From Symbiodinium natans (Eukaryota > Sar > Dinophyceae > Suessiales > Symbiodiniaceae): a DNA stretch of 64,000 nt. The first letter of the stretch is position 1. Each line of letters starts with the position of its first letter. A program made the translations under genes and the position numbers. A model generated the notes under the pieces. That model did not search any database. It had not been told where the DNA came from and saw nothing but the letters and a program-made list of their open reading frames with translations. This document shows, one piece after another, positions 54,181-64,000 of the stretch. The stretch covers positions 266,001-330,000 of the forward strand of contig CAJNDS010000269.1 in assembly GCA_905221605.1 (NCBI GenBank), written 5' to 3'.

Positions 54181-54675
54181 CTTACCCCTTCACTCGGACA
54201 CCGCCAGAAGGGCAAAAAAAGATTGTGTCAGTCGGGTTCTGGTGGAGAAAGAGTACAAGTGAGTCTCAGGATCATAATGACAATGCCAAAAGTGTTTACA
54301 ATGTCGGTGAAACATCCGTAGAAAATGTACAATATCAACAAGGAAGTATCAAGAATACCTACACCATCAACAACCACTACCTTCTACACCAGGAATATAC
54401 ACAGGCTGGCGCTCACCCTGCGCTCATGAGCCCAGGCGGCCATTGTTGCCATGGTCAGCCGCATGAGCACCCTGGAGCACCTCCGCCACGCTTGACGTGG
54501 CAGTTCGTCTTCTTCCTGGCACCTGCCAGCAGAACCCGCAGCAAGAAGAATGGTGGTTCACCACTGCCCCCTAAAACCCCCGAAAGCCCTGAAACGTCAA
54601 CTGCTCAACCTCAGACAGCCCTTGAACGTTACATCCCCAGCTCCATTCTCAATGTTCTGCCAAAGGCTGCCTCTC

Positions 54676-54772
54676 CCTTCTGAAGCACACCGAAGTCGCC
54701 AGGATCTTCGTCAAGGGGGAAGGCGGCCTCTCTGAGAAGATGGACGAGGGCTTCAAGAAGGTGGCGCGCCCA
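54676..54772 (+). CDS. possible exon, unrecognised
   Basis: A frame reading HTEVARIFVKGEGGLSEKMD, then EGFKKVAR, well formed with high third-position G/C and followed by a T-run. No family recognised. Confidence 0.3.
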
Positions 54773-54839
54773 AAGGTCTCAGGCTTGTAGGTTGTTTTTT
54801 TTTTGCAGGGAGTTTGGGTGAATAAGATACCAACATATT

Positions 54840-55600
54840 TATGCATTTGTGTGTGTGTGTGTGCATATACGTAAAACCTCTCCACACATAGTGTGTAGGT
54901 TTATGGTTACCGGTTTAGGCCTTCAGGGCTCTGGAGAGGGGTTTATGGCAAAGGCAATCTTCCTCTTCCCTTGTCACCGCAGGCTTCTGCCGTGTATCCT
55001 CCACCCAACACGCGGAAGCCGACCGATGAACCCAAGAGCCCTTGATCTTGTGATGTTCCCTCTTATACTTACAGTCCTTAGTAGGGATTCTAAGAGGGGG
55101 ATATAGGGGGGGGGGGTACTAGAATCCCTATTAAGGACTTCTAGTAGGGGGATATAGGGGGTACTAGAATCCCTATCAAACCTTGATCCATGCTTCCGGC
55201 TCCGCCGCGCAGGTTGCCGACGAGGCTGCCGGCAGCACGCAGAGGCGGCCGCCTCGAGTGTCACTTTTGGGTTTAGGGTTTAGGGACGGGTGCTTCTCGC
55301 GGTGGACGTGTTGCGCGTGAGCCATTCCCAGGGTCGCTGTCTCGATGGAAGTGCGCTGCGAAGCGGCTTCTTGTCCAAAGCCCCGCAATGTGAGACGACT
55401 TCAGCCCTAAAACCTAAAACCTCAAGCCCGAAGCCCTAAACCAGAGTTGATTTTTTGCTGCTGGGCAGGCTGCAGGGATGCCAAGATGAAGTTTCAGAGC
55501 TCACAGACAGGCAGTGTGAATCCGAGCGAGCTGTAGGTCGTCCTGCAATTGCTGTGTTTTTTGAATGCCTCTCGTTGCTGCGTGGTTATGCTTGCGAACT
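54840..55600. other. unresolved, with nested inverted/direct repeat
   Basis: At 55078-55175 TAGTAGGGATTCTA, GGGGATATAGGGGG and TACTAGAATCCCTATT occur in direct and inverted order, suggesting one element copy inside or beside another. The rest holds nothing recognised. Confidence 0.45.
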
Positions 55601-55948
55601 TCTCGCACGAACCCTAAACCCTAAGCCCTAAACCCTAACCATTATCCTTGCAATTTGTCCTCGCAGGATCAAATCTGTGGAGAAGCGTGGGGGTCTTACA
55701 GCAGCCCAGCCTTTTCGGCAGTAGCCCCGAGGCCCAAACATACCTGGGCAGTGGACTGTTATTCTTGTATTTCACTACGGATTTGCTTGTCCTTTCATAT
55801 TGGACTTGTCAAATATCACTACGATTATTGGTTCGAATTGCTGTTATCATTATTCTGACGGTTGCTATTAGTATAAGAGAATGTGCAGTAATGTTGTTCT
55901 CAGTGTTCTTATTGTTAGCATTGCTATTGTTACGGTTGTTTGCAACAA

Positions 55949-56151
55949 TCCCTAAACCCTAAACTAAACCCTAAACCCTAAACCCGAAACCCTAAACCCT
56001 AAACCCGAAACCCTAAACCCTAAACCCGAAACCCTAAACCCTAAACCCGAAACCCGAAACCCTAAACCCTAAACCCTAAACCCTAAACCCTAAACCCGAA
56101 ACCCTAAACCCTAAACCCGAAACCCGAAACCCGAAACCCTAAACCCTAGAC
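55949..56151. repeat. CCCTAAA/CCCGAAA higher-order array
   Basis: CCCTAAACCCTAAACCCGAAA-type patterns recur several times, giving a higher-order periodicity of 21 bases in part of the array. Confidence 0.9.
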
Positions 56152-56333
56152 ATAGCCAGAATTCTGGGTACCACCAGCCCTTGCCTTCCTTGAGTCTCGT
56201 TGCGGAGGCAAAGGCGCAGGTCTCGAAGGGTCCTTTTCTGCAGGCCCAGTTTGGGGTTTAGGGTTTTGGGGTTTGGGGGTTAGGGTTCCCTTTCCCCCCC
56301 CCTTCCCCCCCTCAGTTCCATCAGTTTTCTGGG

Positions 56334-56585
56334 CACCCTAAACCCTAAACCCGAAACCCTAAACCCGAAACCCTAAACCCTAAACCCTGAACCCTAACCC
56401 TAAAGTTTCGAGCCCTTCTGCTTCACGGGGGTGCGCTTTCCCGCCAAGGCCTGGAGCGTACGGGCGGCAACTTGGTCGGGTACAGCCGGGGCCCGTGCCT
56501 TCGCCCCCACCCTCGAGTCTTATGTGGGTTTAGGGTTTAGGGTTTAGGGTTTGGGGTTTAGGGTTTAGGGTTTCGGGTTTAGGTT
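56334..56585. repeat. CCCTAAA then TTTAGGG arrays
   Basis: CCCTAAA with CCCGAAA at 56334-56404; TTTAGGG at 56525-56585; about 120 unique bases between them contain a possible exon (TTCGAGCCCTTCTGCTTC onwards). Confidence 0.85.
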
Positions 56586-57270
56586 ATGTGGGGGGGGGGG
56601 AGTGTTCTCTAAGTTCGGGGTGTCTTTTTGGGTCCTGTTTACAAGGGTGCCGTGCTATGACGAGCTTCTCCACAAGAACATCTAGTAAAGACACTCAAGG
56701 AGCACAAAGATATACATTCACCACATCCTTGACGCGAACCCGGCTTTCTAAGGGCAGTTCTGTGGTCCCTTAGTACGGGCCTTGTAATATGTCAATATGT
56801 CCCTTATAGGCCATATGAACCCCCGGAGGGCCCATTGATCAGAACCCTTTCAAGAAGGTGAGGATCATATGTTCTCTACATTCTTGGCCCTCCTTAACCG
56901 CAAAATAAGGCTCCGCATTACAGTCGGAACCCCATGGACTCCACAGAAGGAACCGCGGTTGTTAGAGAAACTTTTGGGTCGTTCTCTAAATTCGCCTGAC
57001 ACCAATCTGTCTTGAATGGATTGCATAATCGCCTCCCTCAGTCCGTTCTCGGCCCACGTGACGCCTGTTGTAGGTAGCACACGCTTTTGCATTCTCAACC
57101 TGCAGAGTGGGCATGTCCCAAGATAGGGGTACCCCTGATGTCATCGGAATCTTCAAAATGGATATCCTCTTTGCAAATTCCACAACGTTACCCGAAGCTT
57201 ATGTTTGAACCTACCACGAAAATGGTAGGCTCGATGAGATATGCTTGCCCTAGCCTCATAGTTATCCCCA
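56586..57270. other. no gene recognised
   Basis: Unique sequence; short frames only. A possible introner-like piece near 56755-56825 has no clear inverted ends. Confidence 0.35.
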
Positions 57271-57806
57271 AACCCCCAAACCCTTGAAACCCCAAAACCC
57301 TGAAGCCCGAAAACCAGAAAGCCCCCCAAACCTTAAAGCGCCAAAACCCCAAACCCTAAAACCTAAATCCCGAAAACCCTGGCCCGAAACCCGAAGCCCT
57401 AAGCCCAACACTTTTGAGAACTCTAACACCTTAGCAAACCAGGCCCCGCACCTGGATACCGCAGCCCGGCGGACCTGAGACGACGCTTGGAAGGTGGAAG
57501 AGGTCGAGGTTAAGGCTTCAGAGTCTTTTGGGGGTAGTCTAGGGTTTTCGGATCTTGGGGGGCTTGGGGGGGTTTTTGGGGTTTAGGATTTGGGGGGTTT
57601 GAGGATTATCCTTGGCCTGTGGCTTGGGCGCTCCAGGGCCCACTTCAGGCCTCAGTCGAACGGGTTCCTGCTTGGTTCATGGGTACTTCTATTGGGTTTA
57701 GAATTTAGCGTTTAGCGTTTAGGCTTTAGGGTTTGAGGTTGAGGGAAACCCTACGGGTACTTTGAAGTAGGGTTAAAGGCAGGGGTAGCTGTGGCCACAG
57801 AACCCA

Positions 57807-58065
57807 GCCCCTAAACCCTAAACCCTAAACCCTAAGCCCTAAACCCTAAACCCTAAACCCTAAACCCTAAACCCCAAGCCCTAAGCCCTAAACCCTAAAC
57901 CTCACTTCTAGGTACCCACGAAACTCCAAAGCAGGGTGCCTCTCAGGAAATGGCGAGAGCAACGACTCCGCCGGGAGCCGAGGGGGCAATCTCCAGCTCA
58001 GGTTTAGGGTTTAGGGTTTAGGGTTTAGGGTTTAGGGTTTAGGGTGTAGGGTTTAGGGTTTCGGA
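57807..58065. repeat. CCCTAAA then TTTAGGG arrays
   Basis: CCCTAAA at 57807-57902, TTTAGGG at 58001-58065, separated by a unique ~100-base stretch. Same array-unique-array pattern as at 36 kb and 56 kb. Confidence 0.9.
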
Positions 58066-58929
58066 GTTGGGGTTTTGGGTTTCGGAGTTAGGGTTCGGTG
58101 ACTTGCGCGGTGGCAGTGGTGCCCCCCTAAGCCCTAAGCCCTAAGCCCTAATCCCCAAACACCCAGAACCAAAGGATGCAGGGTGGTGAGGGCGGTGTGT
58201 TTGCTCCAGCCTCAGAGTGAGAAGGCCGGTGCGAGAGACAGTGGCACCAGCGCCCAGGTGAAGAGCTCGACGATTCCGGAGAAGAACCAGACGCCTGAAG
58301 TGGTTGTTGACTTAAGTGAGGGGGGGGAAGTGAGCAGGGACGCTGAGAGCGCAGCATACACCGGACAACCCACTCTTTCGTGCAAGAGAGGTCCTGGCCT
58401 CTCCGCAACGAGTCCTGTCCCACGCAGGCGCGGCCCTGGCAAAGGGCACCTGCCGTTCAGCTGTCTGTTGGAAGTCTACCGGCGGTGCCAGCTTCTGCTT
58501 CGAGCTGTTTGGCTAGACGGCTGCAAGGTAGGACCGTAAACACGGAATCAAGCTGCAAAAACAGTGCCACGCCAGATCGGATAGCTATAGGAACGAAGCC
58601 GCCTCTTCGGCACTTCTTTGAAAGCGCTCCGTAGGGATAAGGTGCCAGATGGCTGACATGGCAGCGATGGCTGCAACGGGGGGTCTGAATGGAGGGCATA
58701 TTCGGCGGAATAGCTGGGGCATTCAGAGATCGGCAGGGAAACCATGGGGCGGTGCAGGGGAGGCCACCGGCCCCTCCGCTCCGAGAGTAGCTGTGCTCTT
58801 TCTGGCTGCAGGGTGCGGAGGGCGATGGGAGCCTCAGTCGGCAACCTTTATAACGTTATTTTGGAGGTGTGTTAGGATCTCAAAAGAATTCCCGAAGCTT
58901 AACCTTTGGGCTCTTCTATGTTCTTCTAG
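58066..58929. other. no gene recognised
   Basis: Frames at 58183-58539 and 58649-58936 lack motifs; a CCCTAAG run occurs near 58126-58150. Confidence 0.35.
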
Positions 58930-58985
58930 ACCCTAAACCCTAAACCCTAAACCCTAAACCCTAAACCCTAAACCCTAAATTCTAG
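58930..58985. repeat. CCCTAAA array ending in an AG|G acceptor-like site
   Basis: Seven units ending AAATTCTAG|GATG; the sequence after it reads MLDLYRSVVHEVRWG and could be an upstream exon of the helicase gene. Confidence 0.7.
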
Positions 58986-59134
58986 GATGCTGGACCTCTA
59001 CAGGAGCGTGGTTCACGAAGTGCGCTGGGGAGGCGCCAAGGCATCCGGCGGAGAGGCCTCGCGCGCCGGGTGCTGAACCAGAGGCAGAGAGACTCGGCAG
59101 CCCGTTTGGTGCTGCTCTTGCCCTTTTGCATTCT

Positions 59135-59180
59135 GGGTTTAGGGTTTAGGGTTTAGGGTTTAAGGGTTTAGGGTTTAGGG
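59135..59180. repeat. TTTAGGG array
   Basis: Six units upstream of the helicase exon 1. Confidence 0.9.
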
Positions 59181-59236
59181 CTCCCTTGTAAAAGCACCCA
59201 CCCCCTCACCTCCCCCCCTCCCCCCACCCCAAAGAC

Positions 59237-62200
59237 ATGATGGGCTACCAAGGAGAGGCCGTAGAGGCGCCTGCGGGTGAACACCTGGTCATTGCGGGCG
59301 CAGGCACCGGCAAGACCACGACGCTGACGGAGAGGCTGGCACATCTCGTGAACCAAGGTCCGGGGTTTCCGAAAGTAGGGGTACCTTATTGGGGTCCTTA
59401 TTGTAAGGGGATCCCACTAATCTTTTTCTGGGGGGTCCCTTATTTTCCAAAAAACCCCAGGTGTGCGGCCGGAGGGGATCGTTCTCCTCACCTTCACCCG
59501 CATCGCCGCGGAAGAAATGACATCCAGAGCAGAGGCACTGGTCGGGCACAAGATGCAGGGTGTAAGGTCTGGTACATTTCACGGCTTCAGCCTCAACATG
59601 CTCCAGAAGTACAAGGCTCGGCTGGGCTTGCTTTCGGGCTTCTCTGTGCTGAATGCCTCGGATGCAGAGGGCATCATCGCTCAGAAGCGCAGAATGCTGG
59701 GCTTGAACGGACGAGAAGTAGAGTTCCCAAGTGCCGGCAGGCTTGCGACCCTGTTTTCAAGAAGCGCGAATACCGGGGTCTCTTTGCAGTTACTGTGCGA
59801 ACAGTGGCAACATTCTCGACACACCGACGGCATTCTCGCAGTCTGGGAGGAGTACGAAGCAGAGAAACGGCGCTCGAACTACCTGGACTTCGACGACCTA
59901 TTGGTCCGCTGCCATCTTCTCTTCGAGAAAGATGAAGTTGTTCGCCAACTCGAGGCAGGAGCCTGCGAGCATCTTCTCGTGGACGAGTACCAGGACACGA
60001 GCCCTGTCCAGGACTCCATTGTCAAGCATCTCAGCTCGGTGAATGGAAATGTCATGGTAGTCGGCGATGATGCGCAGAGTATCTACGGGTTCCGTGGAGC
60101 CTCGGTAGAGAACATTCGGAAATTCGAAGATTCATGTCACTCCAAGATGATTCTGGCAGACAACTACCGCAGTACGCAGCAGATCCTGGACCTGGCGAAC
60201 GCGCTCCTGAGCAGGTCGACAGAGCACTTCCGCAGCGTGCCCGCATGCTCTGAGCGACGGCGACACGAAAACATGCAGCCACAAAGAGCGACCGAAAGAA
60301 AGTAAAAGCAACGAACTCTAAGGACTTCCAGCACGGGGTACTTGTTAAATGAGAACATCTTTTCCTGGCGACTAAATGAGGGGGGGGGGGTGAAACATTG
60401 TCCTCATAAAGGTAGAGGAGTTATGAGCCGGGTTGCAAAGCAGGATAGCCATAGCTATGTCCAAGGATGTGACTTCTACTCCTACTTACCCCAAACCCCG
60501 AACCCGAAGGCCTGCACCCCAAAAAACCCCAAACCCTAAGCCCATAAACCTAAACCCTAAACCCTAAACCCTAAACCCCAATCCCTGAGCCCCACACCTT
60601 ACACCCTAAGCCCACGAACCTCTTGAAGCTTTTTGTAGCCGAGGCAAGGAGCTTCGGTCCGAAATCTGCGGTGACCTGCCGCAGCTCATGAGCTTCAGGA
60701 GCGATTTCACAGAGTCGCAGTGGGCTCCTGGGGCCTGCCCTGGCGGTTTGGGGCTTAGGGTTCAGGGTTTAGGGTTTAGGGTTTAGGGGGTTTAGGGTTT
60801 AGGGTTTAGGGTTTAGGGCTGAGGGTTTGTGTAGGGTGGAAGACTGTTTTGGGGATGGTTTGGGGTTCGGGGTTTTGGCATCCGAATAGAAACCCCAGCT
60901 TAGAAAATCTCAGCGACAAGAACAGAGTGTACCTCCGAACATTTTCCCCGCGAGGAAGACCTGAAACCCTAAACCCTGAACCACCTTCAGCCCCACCCTA
61001 AACCCTAAACCCCTAAACCCCTAAACGCCTAAACCCTCAACCCGAAACCCTCACCCACAAAAATCCTAAACCCTAAACCCTAAACCCTAAACCCTAAACC
61101 CTAAACCCTAAACTCTAAACCCTAAACCCTAAACCCTAAACCCTAAACCCTAAACCCTAAACCCTAAACCCTAAACCCTAAACCCTAAACCCTAAACCCT
61201 AAACCCTAAACCCTAAACCCTAAACCCTAAACCTAGCGTCTCAAAGCCCAGGTCGCAGCCAAGATAAAGGAGCTACACCAGGAGGGTGTTCCTCTGAAGC
61301 ACCCTGGAAGATTCCTTGGCAGTTTTTATTGGGGTGCCTTGTCACCCCCGAAAACCCTAAACCCTAAACCCTAAACCCTAAACCCTAAACCCCAAACCCT
61401 AAACCCTAAACCCTATCTGCGAGGCTCCGTATTGTTCTTGGAACCAAAACAGGCACCGTAGTTGAGAGAACTCTCTGCCTGCAGCCAAGGAACATGGCGG
61501 TGTTGTACCGCATGAACCAGAGGTCACGAGAGCTAGAAGCGCAGCTGCTGCAACAAGGCCTTGAGTACCGCAGGTACGGCGGCCACAGATTTGCAACACA
61601 AAGTCACGTCAAGGACCTCATGGCTGTGATTTCCGTGGCGCTGAACCCGCTTGATGTGGTTCATTGGAAGAGAATCTTGAGACTCTTCGCTGGCGTTGGC
61701 GAGGTCACTGCGCGACAGGTGGTCAACTCTGTGAAAACGAACGATCGGCATGAGCTGGATCCGCAGCGATGGGCCAAGAAGAAGTTTTATCCGGACCTCG
61801 TTGCTCTGCAGAAGCTGTTGTCATCACTGCGCCAAGAATCGGATCCTCGCACCTGCGTCAGATATGCCTGTGAGTGGTATGCTCCTTTCTTGCGCGACCT
61901 CAGCAACGCTGGCGAGCGAGAGAAGGACCTGGAGACATTGGAGGATTGTGCAGCCTCCTGTGACTCTCTACTGGACATGGCAAGCAAGATGCAGATTGAG
62001 GATCCCTTTCCAGCAAATGGGAAGAGGGAGAAGCAAGAGGACTCACTGACCCTTTCCACGGTGCACAGCGCCAAGGGCCTGGAATGGGACGTGGTGTTCA
62101 TCATGGGCGCGGATGACGATTTCAGGCCTTTCTCTCGCTTCGATTCTGAGGAGCTTCGGCGGCTGATCTACGTCGCCATCACTCGTGCCAAGCATTCTTT

Positions 62201-62291
62201 GTACTTGACAAAGTCTCGGGGTCCCTTGACACGGCTGCTAGAGGACATCCCAGACCTGGAGGGGCTTGTTGACATGCACGAAGAGTGTTAA
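59237..62291 (+). CDS. UvrD/PcrA/Rep-type SF1A DNA helicase, five exons
   Basis: Predicted exons 59237-59357, 59461-60234, 60644-60711, 61237-61298 and 61490-62291 join in frame to about 608 residues. All helicase motifs are present: I (IAGAGTGKTTTL), Ia (VLLTFTRIAAEEM), II (LLVDEYQDTSPVQ), III (VMVVGDDAQSIYGFRGA), IV (ILADNYRSTQQIL), V (LSTVHSAKGLEWDVVFIMG) and VI (LRRLIYVAITRAKHSLYL). These enzymes unwind DNA 3' to 5' with ATP in repair and replication. It is slightly shorter than bacterial UvrD (~720) and lacks an obvious C-terminal Tudor-like extension. The type is bacterial; in an alga it could serve an organelle or be acquired. Donors are GT, GC, GA and GC. Exons 3 and 4 are small (GKELRSEICGDLPQL-like; RLKAQVAAKIKELHQEG) and were found by bridging the gap; exon 3 is less certain. 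Introns 2-4 contain telomere-like arrays. An upstream exon is possible. Confidence 0.88.
59358..59460 (+). repeat. introner-like element forming UvrD intron 1
   Basis: The 103-base intron (GTCCGG...CCCCAG) is almost entirely one element: GGGGTTTCCGAAAGTA at the left, TTTTCCAAAAAACCCC at the right, with the core TACCTTATTGGGGTCCTTAT. Removing it joins VNQG to VRPEGIVLLTF, phase 1. Confidence 0.75.
60540..60610. repeat. CCCTAAA array in UvrD intron 2
   Basis: Degenerate CCCTAAA units on the acceptor side of intron 2 (60235-60643). Confidence 0.8.
60755..60830. repeat. TTTAGGG array at donor side of UvrD intron 3
   Basis: About ten units starting 40 bases after exon 3. Confidence 0.92.
60961..61236. 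repeat. CCCTAAA array at acceptor side of UvrD intron 3
   Basis: More than 30 units, nearly perfect from 61069; its last unit reads CCCTAAACCTAG and supplies the AG of the predicted acceptor of exon 4 (61237). With the TTTAGGG array at 60755 it makes the intron a large inverted repeat. Confidence 0.9.
61355..61413. repeat. CCCTAAA array in UvrD intron 4
   Basis: Eight units within intron 4 (61299-61489). Confidence 0.92.
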
Positions 62292-62860
62292 AAGTGTGCA
62301 TGCCGCCTGCCAGCATTCCCAAACCCAAAGAAAGAAACATCCTGCCGCGGCTCGGTGGTTCCCGTTTGGAGAGTGGAAGGTTCCATGATTCTTTGGGGGT
62401 TCCTTCGTGTAGAAGACCAGAATATCAGGTCCCTTGTTGGGTGAAGAAGGATCCTATGATCTTGTTCAGGGGTTTTAAGTCACAGCCTAGGAACGGACGG
62501 ATTCCCAGCCAGCCCAGTAGCCTTTAGTTCACTTCTGCGGAGGTCCCGTTGGCACTCCGGTCACCCAGCTACGTCCAGCTCCTCGTGGACACAGCATGCA
62601 GGCACACGAGAGGGGTGGGGTGCCCTTCCATGTGAAGGTCCTCCTCTCCGTAGCCCAGTGTTGCTCCCCACCCACCCCCCCCTCCAAAAAAAAAAACAAC
62701 AAATACACAAACAGAACAAAGACAATGCTTCTTACACAAATATGGAGGCTGGGCTGCCAAGCCTTCCTGGGCCTCAATGTTGCGGGCCCGTGTTTGGGGT
62801 AGGTGCCCCCAAACCCGAATTGTAGGTAGCTTGCCATGGAAGGTGGTGTGCAGATTCTGT
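62292..62860. other. region downstream of UvrD
   Basis: Presumed 3' region; a piece at 62372-62480 (GGTTCCATGATTC, ATCCTATGATC) may be an introner-like remnant. No gene recognised. Confidence 0.35.
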
Positions 62861-62863
62861 GTC

Positions 62864-62976
62864 CCTAAACCCTAAACCCTAAACCCTAAACCCTAAACCC
62901 TAAACCCTAAACCCTAAACCCTGAACCCTGAACCCTGAACCCTGAACCCTAGACCCTCAACCCTCAACCCTCGACC

Positions 62977-63022
<46 letters not shown>

Positions 63023-63058
63023 ACCCTAAACCCTAAACCCTAAACCCTAAACCCTAGC
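62864..63058. repeat. block-structured array: CCCTAAA, CCCTGAA, CCCTCAA, CCCTAAA
   Basis: Nine CCCTAAA, then about four CCCTGAA, then about twelve CCCTCAA, then five CCCTAAA units, ending ACCCTAGCAG|G. Variants are grouped in runs rather than mixed. Confidence 0.92.
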
Positions 63059-63165
63059 AGGTGCCCCCGGGGGCTGGCTGGATGCCTCCCTCGCCTTTGC
63101 AACCCTCCCAAGTCTACCGAAGTCTCCCCGCAGGCACGACCGGGGGCTTAGTAGGGGGTGCAGCG

Positions 63166-63235
63166 GGTTTAGGGTTTAGGGTTTAGGGTTTTCTGTTTAG
63201 GGTTTAGGGTTGAGGGTTTAGGGGGTAGGGTGGTG
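63166..63235. repeat. TTTAGGG array
   Basis: Seven to eight units, with a TTGAGGG variant. Confidence 0.88.
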
Positions 63236-63439
63236 GCCTAGCTGAAAGGAACTGCACTTATTGCCCAAGTGCAAGACCCTAAGCCCTAAACTTTAAACCA
63301 CTGAGCCCCAAAACCCCCAACCCCAACACCCCAAAACCACCAAAAACCCTGCATCCTAGAACGTCTGCCCGAACGCTAAGCCTACCCCGGAACCCCACCC
63401 CTACGAGAGGGGGGTCCACGTGGAGGCCGGAGAGGGGGT

Positions 63440-63620
63440 CTTTCGGATTTTGGGTTCAGGGTTTTTGGGGTAGGGGTTGGGATGGTCCTTAATCGGGATA
63501 ATAGTAACCTCCTATTATAAGCTGGACTGTTAGTATAAGGGGGAGCATCCCAAGGTAGAGGGTTTAGAGGGTAGAGTTTTTGTTTGTTTTTTTTTTTTTT
63601 TTTTTTGTGTGTGTGGTGGG
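63440..63620. other. possible introner-like piece and T homopolymer
   Basis: A stretch around 63478-63550 (GGTCCTTAATCGGGATAATA ... TTATAAGCTGGAC) resembles introner cores, followed by a T run at about 63588-63606. No gene recognised. Confidence 0.4.
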
Positions 63621-63769
63621 GCACAGAACCCGCAGGCAATTCGACTCCTCAGCTGGTCGCTTCGGTCCGGATCCCCAGCCAGCAAAGTGCAGCGATGGTC
63701 CCTGCAAACCCTACGGGGTATACGCCGTAGAAATCCTCAACCCTGAGCTCTCAGCCCTACGTATGCCCG

Positions 63770-63858
63770 AAGCCCTAAGCTCTCAGCCCTAAGCCCTAAG
63801 CCCTCAGCCCTAAGCCCTAAGCCACTAAGCAACCTTAAGCCCTAAGCCCTGAGCCGAG
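63770..63858. repeat. CCCTAAG/CCCTCAG variant array
   Basis: About ten CCCTAAG-like units with CCCTCAG interspersed. Confidence 0.88.
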
Positions 63859-63975
63859 CACCCCTACAACGATGCCCATACGATTCGGAAGCCAGGCTGC
63901 GATCCGCTGTGTGGAAGCGAACCGCCCAAGAAGCCCTTCGAACTTCGAACTTAGTGCTTAGTGCCACTTAGAACT

Positions 63976-64000
63976 CGCAACCCTGAACCCTAAACCCTAA
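63976..64000. repeat. CCCTAAA array at window end
   Basis: About three units, cut by the window edge. Orientation (CCCTAAA at a right edge) is opposite to that of a real right-hand telomere end, so this is another internal array. Confidence 0.88.

Noticed and set aside
63976-64000. Telomere at the window end
   Set aside because: A right-hand chromosome end reads TTTAGGG on the + strand; here it is CCCTAAA, it is only three units, and many similar internal arrays exist.

Overview
This window looks like nuclear DNA from a eukaryotic microalga, most likely a dinoflagellate. The evidence is: TTTAGGG-type telomeric repeats scattered internally, every recognisable gene on the + strand, genes broken into many short exons by introns with GC or GA 5' splice sites (mostly AG|G acceptors), short intronic elements with G-rich/C-rich terminal inverted repeats, and protein types common in these genomes. 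No bacterial operon, CRISPR array, rRNA or tRNA was seen. Exons were assigned by eye from reading frame, splice dinucleotides and family resemblance, so boundaries are predictions.

Layout. 1-4.3 kb: the C-terminal part of a Crinkler/RHS-like NTPase-nuclease protein running in from the left edge, followed by a decayed NTPase fragment of apparently the same kind. 4.3-11.1 kb: a minisatellite, three tandem copies of a 2.0-2.5 kb T-rich unit (the middle one with an internal 420-bp duplication), and a second repeat family in two copies. 11-13.6 kb: nothing recognised. 13.6-26.4 kb is a gene-rich stretch: a PC-esterase-like (GDS / D-x-x-H) protein, a sulfotransferase-like membrane protein, a single-exon ionotropic glutamate receptor-like channel with an N-terminal Cys-rich domain, a thioredoxin-fold (PDI-like) secretory protein, and a sirtuin that keeps the NAD-binding and catalytic motifs but has lost most of the zinc cysteines.

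27-64 kb is different in texture. It is packed with interstitial TTTAGGG/CCCTAAA arrays and their variants (CCCTCAA, CCCTAAG, CCCGAAA), between which lie small exons. Two genes can be assembled confidently: ribosomal protein P0 (30,891-34,318; 14 exons, about 319 aa), whose tenth intron contains a frameshifted tandem ubiquitin-like retrocopy, and a complete UvrD/PcrA-type SF1 helicase (59,237-62,291; 5 exons, about 608 aa). A leucine-rich-repeat-like gene (51.1-53.7 kb), a probable coiled-coil gene or genes (42.4-49.9 kb) and an unrecognised gene (27.8-29.4 kb) are only partly resolved.

The most interesting pattern is that telomere-like arrays are not random relative to exons. TTTAGGG-orientation arrays tend to sit just downstream of exons (donor side), and CCCTAAA-orientation arrays just upstream of the next exon (acceptor side); in two genes the array abuts or supplies the splice site. 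Separate short intronic elements carry GGGGTTT...AAACCCC-like termini in the same orientation. This suggests that intron gain or intron expansion in this genome draws on telomere-like or introner-like DNA.
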